Shown here: positions 8,172-18,300 of the stretch, piece by piece
How the letters are laid out: every line of letters begins with the position of its first letter
Numbering within the stretch: the stretch's first letter is position 1
Assembly: GCF_001951155.1 (NCBI RefSeq)
Contig: NZ_CP016359.1
Span: forward strand, 508,501-572,500
DNA length: 64,000 bases
DNA from: Christiangramia flava JLT2011
Lineage (GTDB): Bacteria > Bacteroidota > Bacteroidia > Flavobacteriales > Flavobacteriaceae
Direction of reading: 5' to 3'
The notes under the pieces: generated by a model
What the model was told of the DNA's origin: nothing
Database searches by the model: none
The model's input: only the letters and a program-made list of their open reading frames with translations
Position numbers and translations under genes: made by a program

Positions 8172-8241
8172 CTTGTTATCCTGAGCCCGTAACTCCTTCC
8201 GAAGTTTTTCAGAAAAATACCAGGAGGAAACAGGGAACAAG
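8172..8241. repeat. Imperfect palindromic intergenic element
   Basis: The gap between hbd and the DUF1015 gene begins with a CTTGTTATCCTGAGCCCG-like sequence (from 8172) and ends with CAGGGAACAAG (8231-8241), which pairs imperfectly with it. It resembles a degenerate copy of the interspersed CTTGTCATCCTGAGC-type repeat seen between genes in many bacteria. This is recalled similarity, not a measured match. Confidence 0.4.
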
Positions 8242-8263
8242 TTTCACTAATTTGTTATAGAAT

Positions 8264-9499
8264 TTGACGAAGATACTTCCATTTAAGGCGGTGAGACCGG
8301 CCAGACCATACGCCGGCCTGGTCGCTTCCCGGCCTTATGAAGATTACAGTGAGACCGAATTGCGCTCACAACTGGAATACAACCCGTATTCCTTCCTGCA
8401 TATCGTAAACCCGGGATATAAATTCCAGCATGACATTGGCGGTGCACGACGCTTCGAGATGGTTCGAAACCGATACCTCGAATTTCGCGAGGAAGGAACT
8501 TTCATACAGGATCCCAAGCCTTGTTTTTACGTTTATAAGATCAAAAGTCGTGGGAACAGTTGCTGCGGAATCATTGCAGCTGCCAGCGCAGAGGATTACG
8601 AACGCAACGTGATCAAAAAACACGAAGACACCATTGCCCCTCGGGAACAGATTTTTAAAGAATACCTGAAAGTTGTTGGTTTCAACACCGAACCGGTGCT
8701 CCTCACGTACCCAGACAGTGAGTTGATCAACTCCGTGCTTGCTGAAACCATGAAACAACGACCGGAATACGAATTTGCGACGGCCAACAGGGAACTACAT
8801 ACGCTCTGGAAGATTTGCGACGACGAAAATGTGAACAAGATCAGGAAAGAATTCGGTGCCATGTCCAAGATCTATATTGCAGACGGGCATCACCGCAGTG
8901 CTTCCTCGTATTTACTGGCCCAGGAAAGTAAAGATGCGAATCCAGATCACACCGGAGAGGAACCCTACAACTATTTTATGAGCTACCTCATCGCTGAGAG
9001 CAATTTGCGTATTTATGAATACAGCAGGCTGGTGACCGATCTTAATGGTTTTTCCAAAGAAGAATTTCTCATCAGGCTGGATGAATGGTTCCGGATCGAG
9101 AACCGCGGTTTTGAGATCTACAAACCCTCCAAAAAGCACCATTTTAACATGTATCTGGACGGGGAATTTTACTCGTTGTACCTGCGACATACGAATTATG
9201 AATTTTCAGATTCTCTAAGCAGGCTTGATTCATTTATCCTGTACGAAAAAATTCTCAAGCCAATTTTGGGAATCGAGGACCTAAGGCACGACAAAAGGAT
9301 CACGTATGTCCACGGTCGTAATGATTTAATCGAATTAAAAACAAGAATAGACAGCGGGGAATTTCAGGTGGGTTTTGGCATGCTACCGGCGAACATCGAA
9401 GAAATTAAACAAATTGCCGATGAAAATTTGACGATGCCGCCAAAAAGTACTTATATTGAGCCCAAATTACGTAGTGGTCTCACTATCTACGAGTTCTGA
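8264..9499 (+). CDS. DUF1015-family protein (TTG start)
   Basis: The protein is 411 residues, full length for DUF1015. The start TTG at 8264 is chosen because the translation from there (TKILPFKAVRPARPYAGLVASRPY) is the conserved family N-terminus and no ATG lies nearby. Other conserved blocks are NPYSFLHIVNPG, the central HTLWKICD, YIADGHHRSASSYLL, and GFGMLPANIEEIKQIADENLTMPPKSTYIEPKLRSGL at the end (quoted here only as a landmark around residues 365-402). The function is not established; in Bacteroidota the gene is often near serine biosynthesis genes, which are not in this window. It precedes the YggS-like gene on the same strand. Confidence 0.85.
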   Translation: MTKILPFKAVRPARPYAGLVASRPYEDYSETELRSQLEYNPYSFLHIVNPGYKFQHDIGGARRFEMVRNRYLEFREEGTFIQDPKPCFYVYKIKSRGNSCCGIIAAASAEDYERNVIKKHEDTIAPREQIFKEYLKVVGFNTEPVLLTYPDSELINSVLAETMKQRPEYEFATANRELHTLWKICDDENVNKIRKEFGAMSKIYIADGHHRSASSYLLAQESKDANPDHTGEEPYNYFMSYLIAESNLRIYEYSRLVTDLNGFSKEEFLIRLDEWFRIENRGFEIYKPSKKHHFNMYLDGEFYSLYLRHTNYEFSDSLSRLDSFILYEKILKPILGIEDLRHDKRITYVHGRNDLIELKTRIDSGEFQVGFGMLPANIEEIKQIADENLTMPPKSTYIEPKLRSGLTIYEF

Positions 9500-9563
9500 A
9501 GACTAACCAGCCACCAATCCCTACTTCAGGTGGGTGAACCTGAGCGGAAAAGTTAATTTTAGA

Positions 9564-10223
9564 ATGACGATTTCAGAGAATATCAAAAAATACCGAAGCG
9601 AGCTTCCGGAAGGTGTAAAACTCGTGGCCATTTCAAAGACAAAACCCAACGAAGACCTGATGGAGGCCTACGAGGCCGGTCAGCGTATTTTTGGAGAAAA
9701 CAAGATCCAGGAAATGACCGATAAATGGGAGCAGCTTCCGAAGGATATCGAATGGCACATGGTAGGGCATGTTCAGCGGAACAAGGTGAAATACATGGCG
9801 CCTTATGTGAGCCTGATCCACGCCGTAGACAGCCTGAAATTACTGAAAGAGATCAATAAAAGAGCAAAGCAGAACGAAAGAACGATTCATTGCCTGTTGC
9901 AGATCAAGATCGCTGAAGAAGATTCCAAATTTGGTATATCCCGGGACGAAGCCCGAGAGATCCTGGAATCTGAAGCCTATCAGAAAATGAAACATGCACA
10001 AATCGTTGGACTGATGGGAATGGCCACTTTTACAGATGATGAGGCGCAGGTCAGGCAGGAATTTGAACGTTTACAGCACATTGCTGCGGATTTTCAGAAA
10101 GATTTCCCGGAACTTACAGAGGTTTCCATGGGCATGAGTGGCGATTACCATATCGCGCTCGAATGTGGCACGACAATGGTACGAATTGGAAGCAGCATTT
10201 TCGGGGAACGAAATTATAATTAA
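9564..10223 (+). CDS. YggS-family PLP-binding protein
   Basis: The protein is 219 residues from the ATG at 9564. A GTG at 9534 would add ten residues, but the family normally begins with the SENIKKYRSELPEGVKL helix, so the later start is preferred. Lys25 in AISKTKP is the expected pyridoxal-phosphate lysine. IFGENKIQEM, WHMVGHVQRNKVKY, HAVDSL, LMGMATFTDDEAQVRQEF and SMGMSGDYHIALECGTTMVRIGSSIFG are family landmarks. These proteins keep PLP and amino-acid pools balanced and have a single-domain alanine-racemase-like barrel. The exonuclease gene follows 10 bp later. Confidence 0.93.
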   Translation: MTISENIKKYRSELPEGVKLVAISKTKPNEDLMEAYEAGQRIFGENKIQEMTDKWEQLPKDIEWHMVGHVQRNKVKYMAPYVSLIHAVDSLKLLKEINKRAKQNERTIHCLLQIKIAEEDSKFGISRDEAREILESEAYQKMKHAQIVGLMGMATFTDDEAQVRQEFERLQHIAADFQKDFPELTEVSMGMSGDYHIALECGTTMVRIGSSIFGERNYN

Positions 10224-10230
10224 GGAGGAA
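10222..10230 (+). promoter_or_regulatory. Strong Shine-Dalgarno that fixes a TTG start
   Basis: AAGGAGGAA at 10222-10230 is a near-perfect anti-16S complement, 3-4 nt before the TTG at 10234. It begins inside the stop codon region of the YggS gene. Strong Shine-Dalgarno sites are uncommon in Bacteroidota, so this one supports the TTG start. Confidence 0.75.
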
Positions 10231-10233
10231 TAG

Positions 10234-11607
10234 TTGTACGCAATATTAGACATAGAAACTACCGGCGGAAAGTATAATGAAGAGGGGATCACCGAGATCG
10301 CCATCTATAAGTTTGACGGGGAAAAGGTTGTTGACCAGTTCATCAGCCTGGTGAATCCCGAACAGCCCATTCAGCCGTTCGTGGTGAATCTTACCGGCAT
10401 CAATAATGAGATGCTCCGCAATGCTCCCAAATTTTATGAGGTGGCAAAAAGGATCGTAGAGATCACCACAGACTGTGTCCTGGTGGCTCATAATGCCAAA
10501 TTTGATTACCGAATTTTGCGCACAGAATTTAGACGACTCGGTTATGAATTCGAGCGTGAAAGCCTGTGTACCGTAGAACTTTCTAAAAAACTGATTCCCG
10601 GTTTACAATCTTACAGCCTTGGAAAACTGGTTCGCGCGCTGGGAATCCCGCTGAGCGACCGGCATCGTGCTGCAGGTGATGCACAGGCAACCGTGAAGTT
10701 GTTCAAAATGCTGCTGAATAAGGATGTGGAAAAGAACATTCTTAAAACCCATATTCGGAAAGAACCGAAGCGCAGCCTGGATACCAAGCTGGTGCACATC
10801 CTGGAGGAACTGCCCAGTTCTACCGGCGTTTACTATTTCCACGACGAAAATGGTGAGATCATATATGTGGGTAAGGCCAAAAACATCAGGAAGCGCATTA
10901 ATCAGCATTTTACTAACGAGAACGCCAAGTCCCGTGAAATGCAGAAAAAAGTGGCTTCAGTTTCTTTTGAAAACACGGGTAACGAGCTGCTTGCCCTTCT
11001 GAAAGAAAACCAGGAAATCAAGGAGCTCAAACCAAAATATAACCGTGCGCTAAAAAGGGATATTTTCAGCCATGCGCTGTATCATTTCAAGGATGATAAC
11101 GGGTATATCAACCTGAAGATCGGGAAGGCCAGCAGGACCAAGAAAAGCATCACGACCTTTAGCACCCTTCGTTCTGCCAAGAATTCATTGCAAGCCTGGA
11201 TCGAGGAGTACGAACTCTGCTCCCGCCTTGGCGGCGTTCATAATGGCAGCGGCAATTGCTTCAATTACACTATTAAAAGCTGTCATGGCGCCTGTATCGA
11301 AGAGGAACCGGCAGAGGCTTATAACGAACGCGTAGAAAAGCTTATTACCCGTTATTCCTATGAAAATCAGAATATGATCCTCATCGGGCGAGGGCGCGAT
11401 ATTGATGAAAAATGTGCGATCCTCATTGAAGACGGAGAGTTTAAAGGCAGCGGTTATTTCAACCTGAATTACCAGATCAACAATCTGGATATCATTAAAT
11501 CTATCATCACTCCCATGCGCAACAATCGCGATGCGCAGCATATCATCCAGAGCTACCTCCGGAAAAAGCACCATTTTAAAATCGTTCAATTATCAGTTCA
11601 TGAATAA
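10234..11607 (+). CDS. DnaQ-like exonuclease fused to a GIY-YIG (UvrC-type) endonuclease domain
   Basis: The protein is 457 residues. Residues about 1-165 are a DEDDh 3'-5' exonuclease: DIETTGG (Asp6, Glu8), VAHNAKFDYRILRTEF, and HRAAGDAQAT (His and final Asp). Residues about 190-275 are a GIY-YIG nuclease: STGVYYFHDENGEIIYVGKA with KNIRKRINQHF, as in the UvrC N-terminus. The C-terminal 170 residues include a Cys-containing stretch (CSRLGGVHNGSGNCFN, SCHGAC) like that after GIY-YIG in UvrC/Cho relatives. Family knowledge suggests a role in DNA repair or processing; the exact reaction is unknown. Translation starts at TTG 10234 behind a strong ribosome site. The last 8 bp overlap the next gene. 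Confidence 0.93.
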   Translation: MYAILDIETTGGKYNEEGITEIAIYKFDGEKVVDQFISLVNPEQPIQPFVVNLTGINNEMLRNAPKFYEVAKRIVEITTDCVLVAHNAKFDYRILRTEFRRLGYEFERESLCTVELSKKLIPGLQSYSLGKLVRALGIPLSDRHRAAGDAQATVKLFKMLLNKDVEKNILKTHIRKEPKRSLDTKLVHILEELPSSTGVYYFHDENGEIIYVGKAKNIRKRINQHFTNENAKSREMQKKVASVSFENTGNELLALLKENQEIKELKPKYNRALKRDIFSHALYHFKDDNGYINLKIGKASRTKKSITTFSTLRSAKNSLQAWIEEYELCSRLGGVHNGSGNCFNYTIKSCHGACIEEEPAEAYNERVEKLITRYSYENQNMILIGRGRDIDEKCAILIEDGEFKGSGYFNLNYQINNLDIIKSIITPMRNNRDAQHIIQSYLRKKHHFKIVQLSVHE

Positions 11608-13582
11608 ACTGTTTACTACTACTCTATTATTATTTTTTTCTTTTTTATTACATTCTCAAAACTATAACGATCTAAATGCTGTCGTCACCAAAGAAGATCT
11701 TCTCAGTGATTCGTATCCGGCAGATAGCGTGGCGCACGCGCTGGTGATCTACGAAAAAGGCTTTACGGAAATTGATGATGACGAAGAATACAACCTCGTA
11801 ACCAAGTATATCATCAAGATCAAGATTCTGGATAAACAGGGAGTGGAAGATGAAGCCACGGTCAAAATCCCGCTCTCAATCGCCTATGATAATGGCGATA
11901 CTCAGGAAACCCTGAAAGACCTGGAAGCGGCGAATTACAAATGGGTGAATGGCGGTATCGTTAAAAAAAGTATTTCGAAGGAACAGGTTTACAGCAAAGA
12001 AACCGAAAACCGGATCATCAAAACTTTTACCCTGCCAGATGTGGAAGCAGGGGACGTGATCGTGTATTCCTACAAGAAGATCTCTCCTTTCATCCATTAT
12101 TTCGAAACCTGGGATTTCCAGTCTGACCTGCCTAAACTGTACAGTGAGTTTACCGCGAAGATCCCGGCTAATTACGAGTATTTTACCACGTTGGTCGGTA
12201 CTTTGAAGCTGGATACTGAAGAGACCGAAGTTCTTGAACGATGCCTGAGCATGGGAATTTCACGAAATCCGGCTGATTGTATCCAGACAAAATATGCCAT
12301 GAAGGACATTCCGGCCTTTCGCACCGAAGCTTATATGACGAGCGCATATAACTTCCAAAGCCGATTAAAATATGAAATGAATACCTTCACAAGGCCTTCG
12401 GATGGCTATGAAGTACGATTCAGCAAAAGCTGGAAAGACGTTAACAAAGAGATACGGGATCACCTGGGCATTGGTAAACAATGGGAAAAAGCTGATGTAG
12501 AAGGCGTACTTCCGGAAGCGATCAGTTCTTTACCGAACGATCTGGAAAAAGCCCGTAAAATTTACCATTTTGTACAGGATTCGTACTCCTGGAACGGCCG
12601 AATGGAAATCTACAACGATATTACCATAAAGGATCTTCTCAGTCAGGGTAGCGGCAACATCATGACGCTCAATTCCCTGTTGTTACGTTTGTACCGTGAA
12701 GAAGGTTTTAAAGCATACCCGGTCATGTCGGCTACCAGGAATTTTGGATTTATCAGCCGGCTACACCCGGTTTTGAACCAATTCAATTATTTCCTTGTAA
12801 ATCTGGAACTGCAAGATAATAAGTACCTGCTGGACGCCAGTGAAAAAACCCTGGCCTTCGGTGATCTTCCTATGCGCGCCCTGAATAATTACGCCCGGAA
12901 ATTAACTACGGAAGAAACCAGCGAATGGGTAGACCTAAATCCTACTGAATATTCCAAGATCAATTTCAGGGATTCGCTGATGGTGATGCCTGATGGCTCG
13001 ATAAAAGGTTCTTCCCAGCAGATCTTATCAGGGCATTTTGCCTATGAATTCCGAAAAGAAAATGATGAGAATTCCCTTCAGCAGGCAGCCAGGGAAACTT
13101 CCCGGCCACTAGAGAAAACGGAACTTTTGAACATTCTTGCCGCGAACCTGGACGAAAGGGATGAACCGCTGAATATTCACTATACTCTGAGCAGCAGCGC
13201 CGATAAGATCGACGATCGCATCTACCTGAATCCGTTCAGTTTTGAGCTGGCGGAAGAGAACCCGTTCCAATTGGATTTCAGGCAATATCCTATCGATTTC
13301 GGATATAAGAATGCATTTACGTATTCCGCTATAATTGAGATTCCTGAAGGTTATTCCGTAGAAAAACTGCCCGGCCAGAAAGCGATCAGGCTTCCGGGAA
13401 ATGCCGGTTCCCTGCTTTTTGTAGCCAACCAGGCTTCTGAAAAGATCCTGAACGTACAATGCCGTGTGAATCTTGCTAAAAATGTCTATGAACCAGAATA
13501 TTACGAGGGATTGAAGAAATTCTTCAATGAAATTCTCGCTGTTCAGCAGCAATCGCTCATCGTGCTAAAAGAAAATACTTAA
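11600..13582 (+). CDS. Exported DUF3857/transglutaminase-like protein lacking the catalytic Cys
   Basis: The protein is 660 residues from the ATG at 11600. A longer frame from 11531 exists, but only the internal ATG gives a clean signal peptide (MNKLFTTTLLLFFSFLLHSQ). Residues about 40-220 are a DUF3857 domain (SVAHALVIYEKG, YIIKIKILDKQG). Residues about 310-420 have the transglutaminase-like fold (KARKIYHFVQDSYSWN, LLLRLYREEGFKAYPVM, KYLLDAS), but the usual Cys position reads SGNIMTLNS and the His position reads QFNYFLV; the Asp remains. It is therefore probably not a cysteine protease. The role is unknown, perhaps envelope scaffolding. It overlaps the exonuclease gene by 8 bp. Confidence 0.88.
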   Translation: MNKLFTTTLLLFFSFLLHSQNYNDLNAVVTKEDLLSDSYPADSVAHALVIYEKGFTEIDDDEEYNLVTKYIIKIKILDKQGVEDEATVKIPLSIAYDNGDTQETLKDLEAANYKWVNGGIVKKSISKEQVYSKETENRIIKTFTLPDVEAGDVIVYSYKKISPFIHYFETWDFQSDLPKLYSEFTAKIPANYEYFTTLVGTLKLDTEETEVLERCLSMGISRNPADCIQTKYAMKDIPAFRTEAYMTSAYNFQSRLKYEMNTFTRPSDGYEVRFSKSWKDVNKEIRDHLGIGKQWEKADVEGVLPEAISSLPNDLEKARKIYHFVQDSYSWNGRMEIYNDITIKDLLSQGSGNIMTLNSLLLRLYREEGFKAYPVMSATRNFGFISRLHPVLNQFNYFLVNLELQDNKYLLDASEKTLAFGDLPMRALNNYARKLTTEETSEWVDLNPTEYSKINFRDSLMVMPDGSIKGSSQQILSGHFAYEFRKENDENSLQQAARETSRPLEKTELLNILAANLDERDEPLNIHYTLSSSADKIDDRIYLNPFSFELAEENPFQLDFRQYPIDFGYKNAFTYSAIIEIPEGYSVEKLPGQKAIRLPGNAGSLLFVANQASEKILNVQCRVNLAKNVYEPEYYEGLKKFFNEILAVQQQSLIVLKENT

Positions 13583-13610
13583 ATTTGACTAAAGCCGAAA
13601 TCAGCAGCAA

Positions 13611-14438
13611 TTGAAACATCCCGAATATCCAGCCTGGAAACAGAAACTTCATGAGATCATTTATGAAGCCGATACACCTGCCGGAAAACTATTCGATATT
13701 GTCCTGCTGTTTTTTATCGTTTTCAGCGTCGTGCTGGTCATGCTGGAGAGCATCACCTCGATCAACACGAAATACGAAGACACTTTTTACATCGCTGAGT
13801 GGGTGATCACCATCATCTTTTCAATCGAATATATCCTGCGGATCATCGTGATCAAACGGCCGCGTCACTATATTTTCAGTTTTTACGGGATCGTAGACCT
13901 GCTTTCCACGCTTCCGAGCTATATCAGTTTTTTCTTCGGAGGGCAGAATTTGCTGCTCACCATCAGGGCACTGCGCCTCTTACGCGTTTTCAGGATACTT
14001 AAAGTGACACGTTATATCGGGGAATCCAATAAACTCGCATCCGCCCTTCGGAACAGCAAGGCAAAGATCCTGGTTTTTCTTTTCGCGGTGCTGATCATTT
14101 GTGTCATTGCCGGAACCCTCATGTACCTCATAGAAGGCGAAAATGGAGGTTTTGACAATATCCCGCTGAGCATTTACTGGTGTATTGTGACGCTTACTAC
14201 GGTAGGATTTGGCGACATCGCTCCTATCACACCACTGGGAAGGTTTATCGCATCACTCATCATGATCATGGGGTACGGCATCATCGCGGTTCCAACCGGC
14301 ATCGTGAGTGCGGAGTATAACCGGATGGGTGCAGACGGTCATCATGGCAACACACAGGTTTGCCCGAACTGCAACGAAGACAAGCACCTGGATACGGCTC
14401 ATTATTGTCATAAATGCGGACATTTGCTGAATGCCTAA
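13611..14438 (+). CDS. Voltage-gated-type potassium channel with C-terminal zinc ribbon
   Basis: The protein is 275 residues from a TTG at 13611. Six membrane segments can be placed: S1 about 27-48, S2 about 62-80, S3 about 88-110, S4 about 113-138 with repeated Arg (RALRLLRVFRILKVTR), S5 about 152-175, S6 about 212-236. The pore loop has the K+ selectivity filter TVGFGD at 197-202. Cys251, Cys254, Cys266 and Cys269 (CPNC, CHKC) form a small zinc ribbon in the cytoplasmic tail. It should pass K+ across the inner membrane in a voltage- or ligand-dependent manner. Its 3' end overlaps miaA by 8 bp. Confidence 0.93.
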   Translation: MKHPEYPAWKQKLHEIIYEADTPAGKLFDIVLLFFIVFSVVLVMLESITSINTKYEDTFYIAEWVITIIFSIEYILRIIVIKRPRHYIFSFYGIVDLLSTLPSYISFFFGGQNLLLTIRALRLLRVFRILKVTRYIGESNKLASALRNSKAKILVFLFAVLIICVIAGTLMYLIEGENGGFDNIPLSIYWCIVTLTTVGFGDIAPITPLGRFIASLIMIMGYGIIAVPTGIVSAEYNRMGADGHHGNTQVCPNCNEDKHLDTAHYCHKCGHLLNA

Positions 14439-15339
14439 ATACCTTATCACCATATCGGGACCTACAGCCATTGGGAAGACCGCCCTTTCCATCGAATTGG
14501 CGCGTCATTTTCAAACAGAAATCCTTTCAGCCGACTCGCGGCAGTTTTTCCAGGAACTGAAAATAGGCACCGCCGTTCCCGAACCCGAAGAACTGGACGC
14601 CGCTCCACATCATTTCATTCAGCATATATCGATTACTGAAAATTATTCGGTTGGCGACTTTGAAAGGGATGCGATCAGGAAACTCGAAGAAATTTACCAG
14701 CAACAAGATATAGCGATCATGGTTGGCGGCAGCGGACTTTATTTAAAAGCCATTACCGAGGGACTCGATGATTTTCCTGAAGTTGACCCGGCTATTCGCC
14801 TTAAACTGAAACAGCAGCTGGAAGAAGAAGGCATCGACCGGCTTCAGAAAGAATTGTTCGTACTGGATCCCGATTATTACCGCACGGCTGACGTTCAGAA
14901 TCCACACCGTCTTATACGGGCGCTGGAAATATGCATCGGGACCGGCAAGACCTTTTCCTCCTTTCTGAATAAACCTAAAAAACCCAGAGATTTTACCGTT
15001 ATTCCGGTAGGTTTGACGGCAGAAAGAGAAGTGATCTATGAGCGTATCAACCGCCGCGTGGACCTCATGATGGAAAAAGGATTGCTTGAAGAGGCGCGGA
15101 AAGTTTATCCCCAACGGCAACTAAACGCCTTGAACACGGTGGGCTACAAAGAGCTGTTTGAATATTTCGGCGGAAAATGGGACCTGGATACAGCTGTTTC
15201 AGAAATCAAGAAAAACACCCGAAGATTTGCCAAAAGGCAACTTACCTGGTTCCGAAAAGATGAGCGCATCAACTGGTTCGATTACCAGGAAGATCCCAAA
15301 AGAATTATTGATTTTATCGAATCCCGAATTAGTTCTTAA
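14431..15339 (+). CDS. miaA: tRNA dimethylallyltransferase
   Basis: The protein is 302 residues, full length. It adds a dimethylallyl group to A37 of tRNAs that read codons starting with U. Features: P-loop SGPTAIGKTALS (about 9-20), the SADSRQFFQELKIGTAVP block holding the catalytic Asp, MVGGSGLYLKAITEG, VQNPHRLIRALEI, and TVGYKELFEYFGG with NTRRFAKRQLTWFR near the end. The start overlaps the channel gene by 8 bp, and the stop overlaps the converging T9SS protein gene by 11 bp, so no terminator separates the two converging genes. Confidence 0.97.
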   Translation: MPKYLITISGPTAIGKTALSIELARHFQTEILSADSRQFFQELKIGTAVPEPEELDAAPHHFIQHISITENYSVGDFERDAIRKLEEIYQQQDIAIMVGGSGLYLKAITEGLDDFPEVDPAIRLKLKQQLEEEGIDRLQKELFVLDPDYYRTADVQNPHRLIRALEICIGTGKTFSSFLNKPKKPRDFTVIPVGLTAEREVIYERINRRVDLMMEKGLLEEARKVYPQRQLNALNTVGYKELFEYFGGKWDLDTAVSEIKKNTRRFAKRQLTWFRKDERINWFDYQEDPKRIIDFIESRISS

Positions 15340-18300
15340 TAATGATCCGTTTCACGAGCATGCCTTTGTTCGTCATGATCTTGAGCACGTAGGCAGCTTC
15401 CTGTAAAGGACCAATATCCATGGAATATTCCATAAAATCACCTTTGTAATCCTGACCGGCGATAAAGCGTCCCCGATGGTCAAAAACTTCCATTCTGGTC
15501 ACGCTTACATCAGATGGCGTAGCCACTTTAAAGCTTCCGGAATTGGGATTTGGGTACACGAACGTGTACTCGGTCCCCGGCGGAAGCGTTCCGCAGTTGT
15601 CACCCTCTACGGTGATTATGACCGTTCCGGTCGTGGTATTTCCGTATTCATCGGTTGCCCTTACTTCCACCAGGTTTTCGCCCAGATCGTCACAGGTAAA
15701 TTCTTCCCGGCTCAGTTCATAAAGCACCGTATCGGAACAGAAATCAGAAGACCCATTATCGATATCTTCAAAACGCAGCGTGGCGATACCTTCGCTGCCA
15801 ATTTGCAGCGTCATATCACGTAATTGCAGGTCTGGAGCAGCACGATCGAGCACGGTTACGGGAATCACACAACTGCCGTTTTGAGCTCCGGAATAGGTCA
15901 GGGTGATTTCTGATTCCCCAATATCCTCACAGCCAAAAACCAACTGGCTCGCTTCCACATTGATCCCTTCGACATTGCCGGAATACAGGGTGGTGATATC
16001 CACCGTAAAATCAGCATTCTCCCGAAGAAAAATCGTAAGATCTTCGGCACAGCGAAAATAGCCCGTTTGCCCGGCCTCTACGAAAATAGTGACGGTCACG
16101 GTTCCCGAATTCAACTGCCCGTCGGTCGCATGGTAAGTGAATTGATCTTCCCCTGAAAAGCCGTTATTAGGAGTGTAGGTAAAGGAGCCATCAGCGTTCA
16201 GTTCCAGGGTACCATTAGTCACATCATCCACCAAAACAGCGAAAATCTGGTCGCCATTCGGATCATTATCATTGGCCAGGATACCATTTTCTTCGGAAAT
16301 GTTCAAGGTTGTATTGAAAGCGGTCGTGTAGCTATCGGGATTGGCAACAGGATAACCCTGGGAGTCATCCAGCACGTTGATGGTAACTGTGGCAAGACCT
16401 TCCCCTGAACCGTCGGTTGCATAATAACTGAAACGATCTACTCCTACAAAATCGGGATCTGGCGTATAGGTAAACGAACCATCTTCCAGTAATGTCACAC
16501 TTCCGTGCGTTGGGTCACTATTGAGGTACGCGAAAATTTCGTCGCCTTCCGGGTCGTAGTCATTGGCCAGCACACCGGGCGCACTGATTTCCAGGACCGT
16601 ATTGACGCTGGTGGAATATTCATCTACCAGGCTCACCGGTCGCTGATTTTCCTGCTGCAGCACGTTAATGCTTACCTCAACTGTTTCAGAATCCAGTTCA
16701 CCATCATTGATATAGTAGGTGAAATTGTCCATTCCGAAGAAGCCCTCATTCGGAATGTACCGGAAAGAACCGTCATCGTTCAAACTCAAGGATCCGTTGC
16801 TGGTTTGGTCAATCAGTACGATGTTCAGGTCATCGCCCTCGGGATCAGAATCGTTTGAAAGAATCCCCTGGCCTGCCGGAACTTCGAGCGTGGTATTCAT
16901 CAATGTTTCGTACATATCAGGATTCGCAAGCGGCGCCTGGTTTCCGGCGGTGTTCACCACTACCCTGATCGCAACGGTACATTCATCAGAATTTCCAAAA
17001 TTATCGGTAACGGTAAACCGGATATCCTGAACCCCTTCATCTGCGGAAGAAAACTGCGTCTGGCTTAGAGCGTAGGAAGCTATTCCGCAGTTATCGGCAC
17101 TTCCCCCGTCCAGATCCAGCGGATCGATCTCCACGGTCTCCCCTTCATCGAGCGTCACCTGGTATTCCTGAATGCACTGAGCGGTTGGAGCGATCTGGTC
17201 ATCCGGCAGCAAATAAATATCACAATAGTCTGACTGATCTTCGTAAGTAGCGGTCACCCGTAAATAAGGATCGCTGTTTGGGTCGAAATTCGTGCCGGCA
17301 ACCTGGTCCTGTTCAATGGTCGCCCCATCTATGTTCGTTGTAACGATCGTCGAGAAATCTGGCACAAAATAATTGCAATTAGCATCTGCCTGCAGGGTAT
17401 AATTTTGCGGACAGTTTATCTGCAGGGTCTCTTCGTTGGTCACTTCAATATTGACCGTAAAACTGCAGCTGGTGGCATTCCCGTCCTCATCGGTAACGGT
17501 CAAAGTGACTTCAGTAGTTTCAGTGACCTGTGTACCAACTTCCGGAACCTGCTGAAAACTGGCGATCGCGCAATTATCTGAAGAATCTGACTGCAGCACA
17601 TAATTTGGCAATTGAAAACTCTCTCCGGCGCCAATAGTTTCCGACTGATCTGACGGACAGGTTATGCTGGGCGCGATCGAATCTTTGGCCAGCAGTTGTA
17701 CCTCGCAGGTATCGGTCTGGTCTTCGTAGGTAGCAGTGATGGTAAGCGTGAGATCGCCATGCACCTCGAAACCTGCTTCGATATTTTGGGTAATTACGGC
17801 TTCCGGAATATTGGTTTCGATCATCGCTGCAATATCCGGAATGAGGTAAGCGCAATTCTCATCAACTTCAAAAGTTTGAGGACCGGGACAGTTCGTGATC
17901 TGCAGCTCAGGACTTTCCTCGATGACGGTCACGGTGAAGCTGCAGCTATTTTCGTTCCCGGCGGCATCGGTAACCATAATATTCACCTCTGTAGTCGTGT
18001 TTATTTCGGTTCCTTCACCCGGCGTCTGGGAATAAGACAGACTGGAATCGCAATTATCGCTGAATACTATCTCTGATTCAAAATCTGGAATACTATAGGT
18101 CTCACCCTCGGCGAGCGTGATCTCTCTTGCGCCCGCAGAACAATCAATCACCGGTTTTTCTTCATCATTTACAATAATATCGAAGCTGCAAGTAACGGGA
18201 TCATTTACACCGTCATCCGCCTGGAAGGTTATGGTAGTTGTTCCTACTGGAAATAAATCGCCAGAAGTTAGATCTGTATTTCCATCAATCCGTATAGGCG

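Noticed and set aside
17574..18076. Open frames overlapping the large T9SS protein
   Set aside because: Out-of-frame reads of repetitive coding DNA; no start context or motifs.
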